Shown: piece by piece, positions 48,124 to 50,483 of the stretch
How the letters are laid out: every line of letters begins with the position of its first letter
Position numbering within the stretch: the first letter of the stretch is position 1
From: Pseudomonas paralcaligenes
GTDB taxonomy: Bacteria; Pseudomonadota; Gammaproteobacteria; Pseudomonadales; Pseudomonadaceae
Length of the DNA stretch: 50,483 bases
Reading direction: 5' to 3'
Assembly: GCF_019655855.1 (NCBI RefSeq)
Contig: NZ_BPFX01000008.1
Location: 1 to 50,483, forward strand
Translations under genes and position numbers: made by a program
Notes under the pieces: generated by a model
The model's input: only the letters and a program-made list of their open reading frames with translations
Database searches by the model: none
What the model was told of the DNA's origin: nothing

Positions 48124-48906
48124 ATGAAAAAATACTTGATGACTGCTTGTTTGCTGGGACTGTCAGTGACTGCATACGGCGGGCCGGCCAATTATCTGAT
48201 CTCCAAGACCGAAGGCGCGAGCACGCCGATGATCAGTACATCATGGGGCGTATGGGACGGCATGATAGGCCTCGAATCCTATATGTCGCCCTATGCCACG
48301 CATGAACTCGTATTCGAGTTCAAGTCGACCAACTATTTCTCTCCCGCGCCGATCAATGGCAACCCCAGGGATAATATCGGGCATTTCGCGGTGGGCGTTC
48401 GCGCGGGATACAGCGCCAATGGCCTCGAGGGGCGTGGCGTCATCATTGGCAACGTATCCGGCTATGGCGTATTTCCCAATTCACCGTGCGGGCAGACAAG
48501 CCTGAAAAGCACGATTGCCATCGAACACTATTACGGATATGCGGGTAATTGTGTATTCGGCCCGTCGACACAAGGGCCTCTGCTTCAAGACGGTATCAAA
48601 TACCGGGTGAGGGTCGTATCGAGTTACGGCGGGGTGCTGTTCCCGAATAACTACAGAACTGCGTACGATATATGGCAGGCCCAGCCCAATGGCAGCTGGT
48701 CGCACCTGACTGGTAAAAGCGTGATGGAGCCGGTCAATGGTCCTACCCCCCTGGGCAATGGGTACGTAACACCACCCATCGTTCCCCCTCTCGATTCTCA
48801 AGGCTTCTTTATGGCAGAGGTTTTCAGCTCGCATGCCTGGAGCGTTGAAGTGACCAATCTGGTCAGCAAGACTTGCAATAGCTTCACTCACTGCACGCAG
48901 TTCTAG
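48124..48906 (+). CDS. secreted protein of unknown function
   Basis: A 260-residue protein with a signal peptide (KKYLMTACLLGLSVTAYG, cleavage near residue 18) and no other membrane segment. After the signal peptide it has four cysteines, in two spaced pairs (SPCGQTS with AGNCVFG; KTCNSFTHCTQF at the end), which suggests two disulfides. It is rich in Gly, Tyr, Ser and Asn, fitting a beta-sandwich exported protein. GC content is below that of its neighbours, and it stands alone between two terminators, consistent with recent acquisition. ATG 48124 follows GGAGG with 7-bp spacing. I do not recognise the family. Confidence 0.82.
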   Translation: MKKYLMTACLLGLSVTAYGGPANYLISKTEGASTPMISTSWGVWDGMIGLESYMSPYATHELVFEFKSTNYFSPAPINGNPRDNIGHFAVGVRAGYSANGLEGRGVIIGNVSGYGVFPNSPCGQTSLKSTIAIEHYYGYAGNCVFGPSTQGPLLQDGIKYRVRVVSSYGGVLFPNNYRTAYDIWQAQPNGSWSHLTGKSVMEPVNGPTPLGNGYVTPPIVPPLDSQGFFMAEVFSSHAWSVEVTNLVSKTCNSFTHCTQF

Positions 48907-48918
48907 GTTGTAGTTCAA

Positions 48919-48945
48919 GCAAGGCCTGTTCAGGCCTTGCTCTTT
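48919..48945. terminator. terminator between convergent genes
   Basis: Perfect inverted repeat GCAAGGCCTG / CAGGCCTTGC (48919-48928, 48931-48940) followed by TCTTT. It serves the secreted-protein gene and may also stop transcripts of the convergent EamA gene. Confidence 0.75.
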
Positions 48946-48965
48946 AAGATTGGTCACATTCAAGG

Positions 48966-49874
48966 TTAGCCGCCGCGTGGCGACGGGCCGATCTCCTCGA
49001 TGGACTCGCTTCCTGCCGGACCGCTCGCGCCTCGACTCAGGCGCGCCGAGAGCACCGTGGCCAACAGGATCAGCGTGCCGCCGAGCAGCATCCGTGGGCC
49101 GGGTTGTTCGTTGAACAGCCACCAGGCGAAGACGATGCCGTAGACCGGCTCCAGGGCGAATACCACGGAGGCGCTGCGGGCGTTGAGCACGCGCAGGCTG
49201 GCGACGAACAGGCTGTGTGCCAGCGCCGTGCAGAGCAGGCCGAGCAGGGCTATCCACAGCCAGTCGAGCGGGCGGACGTCGGGCAGGGCGGTCCAGGCCA
49301 GCGGCAGGGCCGCTAGCATGATCGCTAGGTTCTGCCAGAGGGCGGCCTGGGCCGGCTTCACCCCGGCGGTGGTGGCGCGGTTGGACACGGACACCAGGGC
49401 GAACAGCAGGCCCGAGAAGATCGCCCAGGCCAGGCCCAGGGTGGCGTCGCTGCCGAGGTCGAAGTGCGGCGTGACCAGCACCAGGCCGAGGCTGACCAGG
49501 GCCACCACGCCCCATTCGGCCAGGCGTACCTTCTCGCGGAACAGCAGGCCTTCCAACAGCACGGTGAAGGCGGGGAAGCTGGCGAAGCCGAGGGTGGCCA
49601 CCGCCACGCCGGAAATCTTCACCGCGATGAAGAACGCCCACCAGTGCCCGCCCAGCAACAGGCCCGCCGCGGCCAGGGCCAGGCGGCGACGTCCGCTGAG
49701 CACGGCGGCCGGTTCGCCCAGGCGGGTGAACACCCCGAGCGCGGCGACGGCGAACAGCGCCCGGCCGAACACGATGACCAGCGGCGCGGCGAGGGCCAGT
49801 TTGCCGAAGATGCCGGACAGGCCGAAGAACAGGGCGCCCAGGTGCAGGGCGAAGAGGGCGGTGCGGTGCTGCAT
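48966..49874 (-). CDS. EamA/DMT-family transporter
   Basis: A 302-residue inner-membrane protein with ten helices in two EamA repeats of five (first repeat about 5-135, second about 150-285). Family segments: LGALFFGLSGIFGKLALAAP, GVAVATLGFASFPAFTVLLE and RSASVVFALEPVYGIVFAWW. Members export metabolites or amino acids; the substrate cannot be told from sequence. ATG 49874 follows GGAA; a longer frame would add 14 polar residues. A charged C-terminal tail is cytoplasmic. Confidence 0.9.
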   Translation of the reverse strand: MQHRTALFALHLGALFFGLSGIFGKLALAAPLVIVFGRALFAVAALGVFTRLGEPAAVLSGRRRLALAAAGLLLGGHWWAFFIAVKISGVAVATLGFASFPAFTVLLEGLLFREKVRLAEWGVVALVSLGLVLVTPHFDLGSDATLGLAWAIFSGLLFALVSVSNRATTAGVKPAQAALWQNLAIMLAALPLAWTALPDVRPLDWLWIALLGLLCTALAHSLFVASLRVLNARSASVVFALEPVYGIVFAWWLFNEQPGPRMLLGGTLILLATVLSARLSRGASGPAGSESIEEIGPSPRGG

Positions 49875-49928
49875 GGGGATTCCGGAAAGGTGGTGAGGGT
49901 GTGGCGCGGGTTGCACCCGCCCTACGGA

Positions 49929-50264
49929 TCAGGCCAGTCGCGCGCCATTGGGCAGCGGCTTGTCGAAGCTGGCCAGCACGACCTTGCCGTCCTGGTCGTG
50001 GACGCCGGTGACCAGCACTTCTGAGCGTACCCCGGCGACCCGCTTGGGCGCGAAGTTGCACACGCACAGCACCTGGCGACCTATCAGTTCGTCGGCGCCG
50101 TAGTGGGCGGTGAGCTGGGCGCTGGACGTCTTCACGCCGAGTTCGCCGAGGTCCACTTCCAGCACGTAGGCCGGCTTGATCGCCTTCTCGTTGAGGCGCG
50201 CGCTGAGCAGGGTGCCGACGCGCAGTTCCACGCGCTCGAAGTCCTGCCATTCGATGGTCTGCAT
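49929..50264 (-). CDS. tRNA-binding domain protein, CsaA-like
   Basis: A 111-residue OB-fold protein with the tRNA-binding domain also found in CsaA and at the C-terminus of MetRS: FERVELRVGTLLSARLNEKA, AYVLEVDLGELGVKTSSAQL, IGRQVLCVCNFAPKRVAGVR, SEVLVTGVHDQDGKVVL. Bacterial homologues form dimers and have been linked to chaperone or tRNA-binding roles. AGGAG precedes the ATG. It lies 54 bp upstream of the EamA gene on the same strand. Confidence 0.92.
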   Translation of the reverse strand: MQTIEWQDFERVELRVGTLLSARLNEKAIKPAYVLEVDLGELGVKTSSAQLTAHYGADELIGRQVLCVCNFAPKRVAGVRSEVLVTGVHDQDGKVVLASFDKPLPNGARLA

Positions 50265-50355
50265 GTAGGCTCTCCTGAGGGAATCGGCAGAGTCTAGGCG
50301 CGTAAGCGCGTCCCGGTCTGTCGTGCGACTCGCGGGCTTTGTCGTGGAACTCGCG

Positions 50356-50483
50356 TCAGGCGTCGGCGCGCAGTTGGCGGGGCGTCAGGCCGAACTCGCG
50401 GACCAGCGCCGCGGTGAAGGCACTCTGCGAGCCGTAGCCGACCCGCGCGGCGATCTCGCCCACCGGCAGCCGGCTGCCGAGCA
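50356..50483 (-). CDS. AraC-family regulator, C-terminal end only (gene runs off the window)
   Basis: The last ~42 codons of an AraC-type regulator read from the window edge to TGA at 50356: PVGEIAARVGYGSQSAFTAA and VREFGLTPRQLRADA. This is the second helix-turn-helix of the AraC DNA-binding domain. The effector domain and start lie outside the window. Confidence 0.85.
   Translation of the reverse strand, partial: LGSRLPVGEIAARVGYGSQSAFTAALVREFGLTPRQLRADA

Overview
This is about 50 kb of high-GC gammaproteobacterial chromosome that looks like Pseudomonas. Codon use is strongly GC-rich. REP-type palindromes are frequent. The block mprF - alanyl-PG hydrolase gene - kup - rimO is laid out much as I remember it in P. 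aeruginosa. I see no rRNA, tRNA or CRISPR array.

Layout. (1) 1-8294: a LapA-like giant adhesin (minus strand, C-terminus cut by the window edge) faces a type I secretion ATPase (LapB-like) and membrane-fusion protein (LapC-like). (2) 8281-11500: a TetR regulator and a DUF2855 gene, then a graveyard of a 3-hydroxyisobutyrate dehydrogenase 5' fragment, a 3-hydroxyisobutyryl-CoA hydrolase 3' fragment, a second broken lapC tail and a 134-bp MITE. (3) 11625-21709: housekeeping and accessory genes (cmoM, a MazG-like hydrolase, ada, a response regulator with a degenerate HD-GYP domain, DUF2218, an NAD(P)-binding oxidoreductase, a LysR regulator, a RIO kinase, a miniature FecI/FecR pair under a Fur-like palindrome, sdaA, a truncated haemoglobin), with a tandem REP array and a second MITE. 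(4) 21928-30465: a type VI secretion island with vgrG, a 1327-residue Rhs effector with an unrecognised C-terminal toxin, an overlapping two-helix immunity candidate, three more small membrane proteins, and a Sel1-repeat protein. (5) 30477-40168: a subtilisin-like protease, an AraC/GyrI regulator, ogt, polB, a second tandem REP array, then D-cysteine desulfhydrase and a cystine ABC transporter. (6) 40270-50483: mprF and its hydrolase, kup, rimO, an unknown low-GC secreted protein, an EamA transporter, a CsaA-like tRNA-binding protein and the end of an AraC regulator.

How the parts work together. The adhesin keeps an N-terminal retention module with a TAAG motif at residues 109-112, where LapG-type proteases cut, so surface release by c-di-GMP control is likely; lapD, lapG and the outer-membrane pore are not in the window. 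The Rhs island shows layered C-terminal replacement. The toxin and its immunity gene are followed 11 bp later by a decayed copy of the 3' end of the S8 protease gene, then by AT-rich orphan membrane genes, and finally by the intact S8 gene, whose 3' end again lies 11 bp after the last island gene. dcyD and the three transporter genes form a sulfur-amino-acid unit. mprF and its hydrolase overlap by 1 bp and should jointly set membrane aminoacyl-phosphatidylglycerol levels.

The best candidates for something undescribed are the Rhs C-terminal toxin with its two-helix partner and the string of small membrane proteins behind it (27700-29602).
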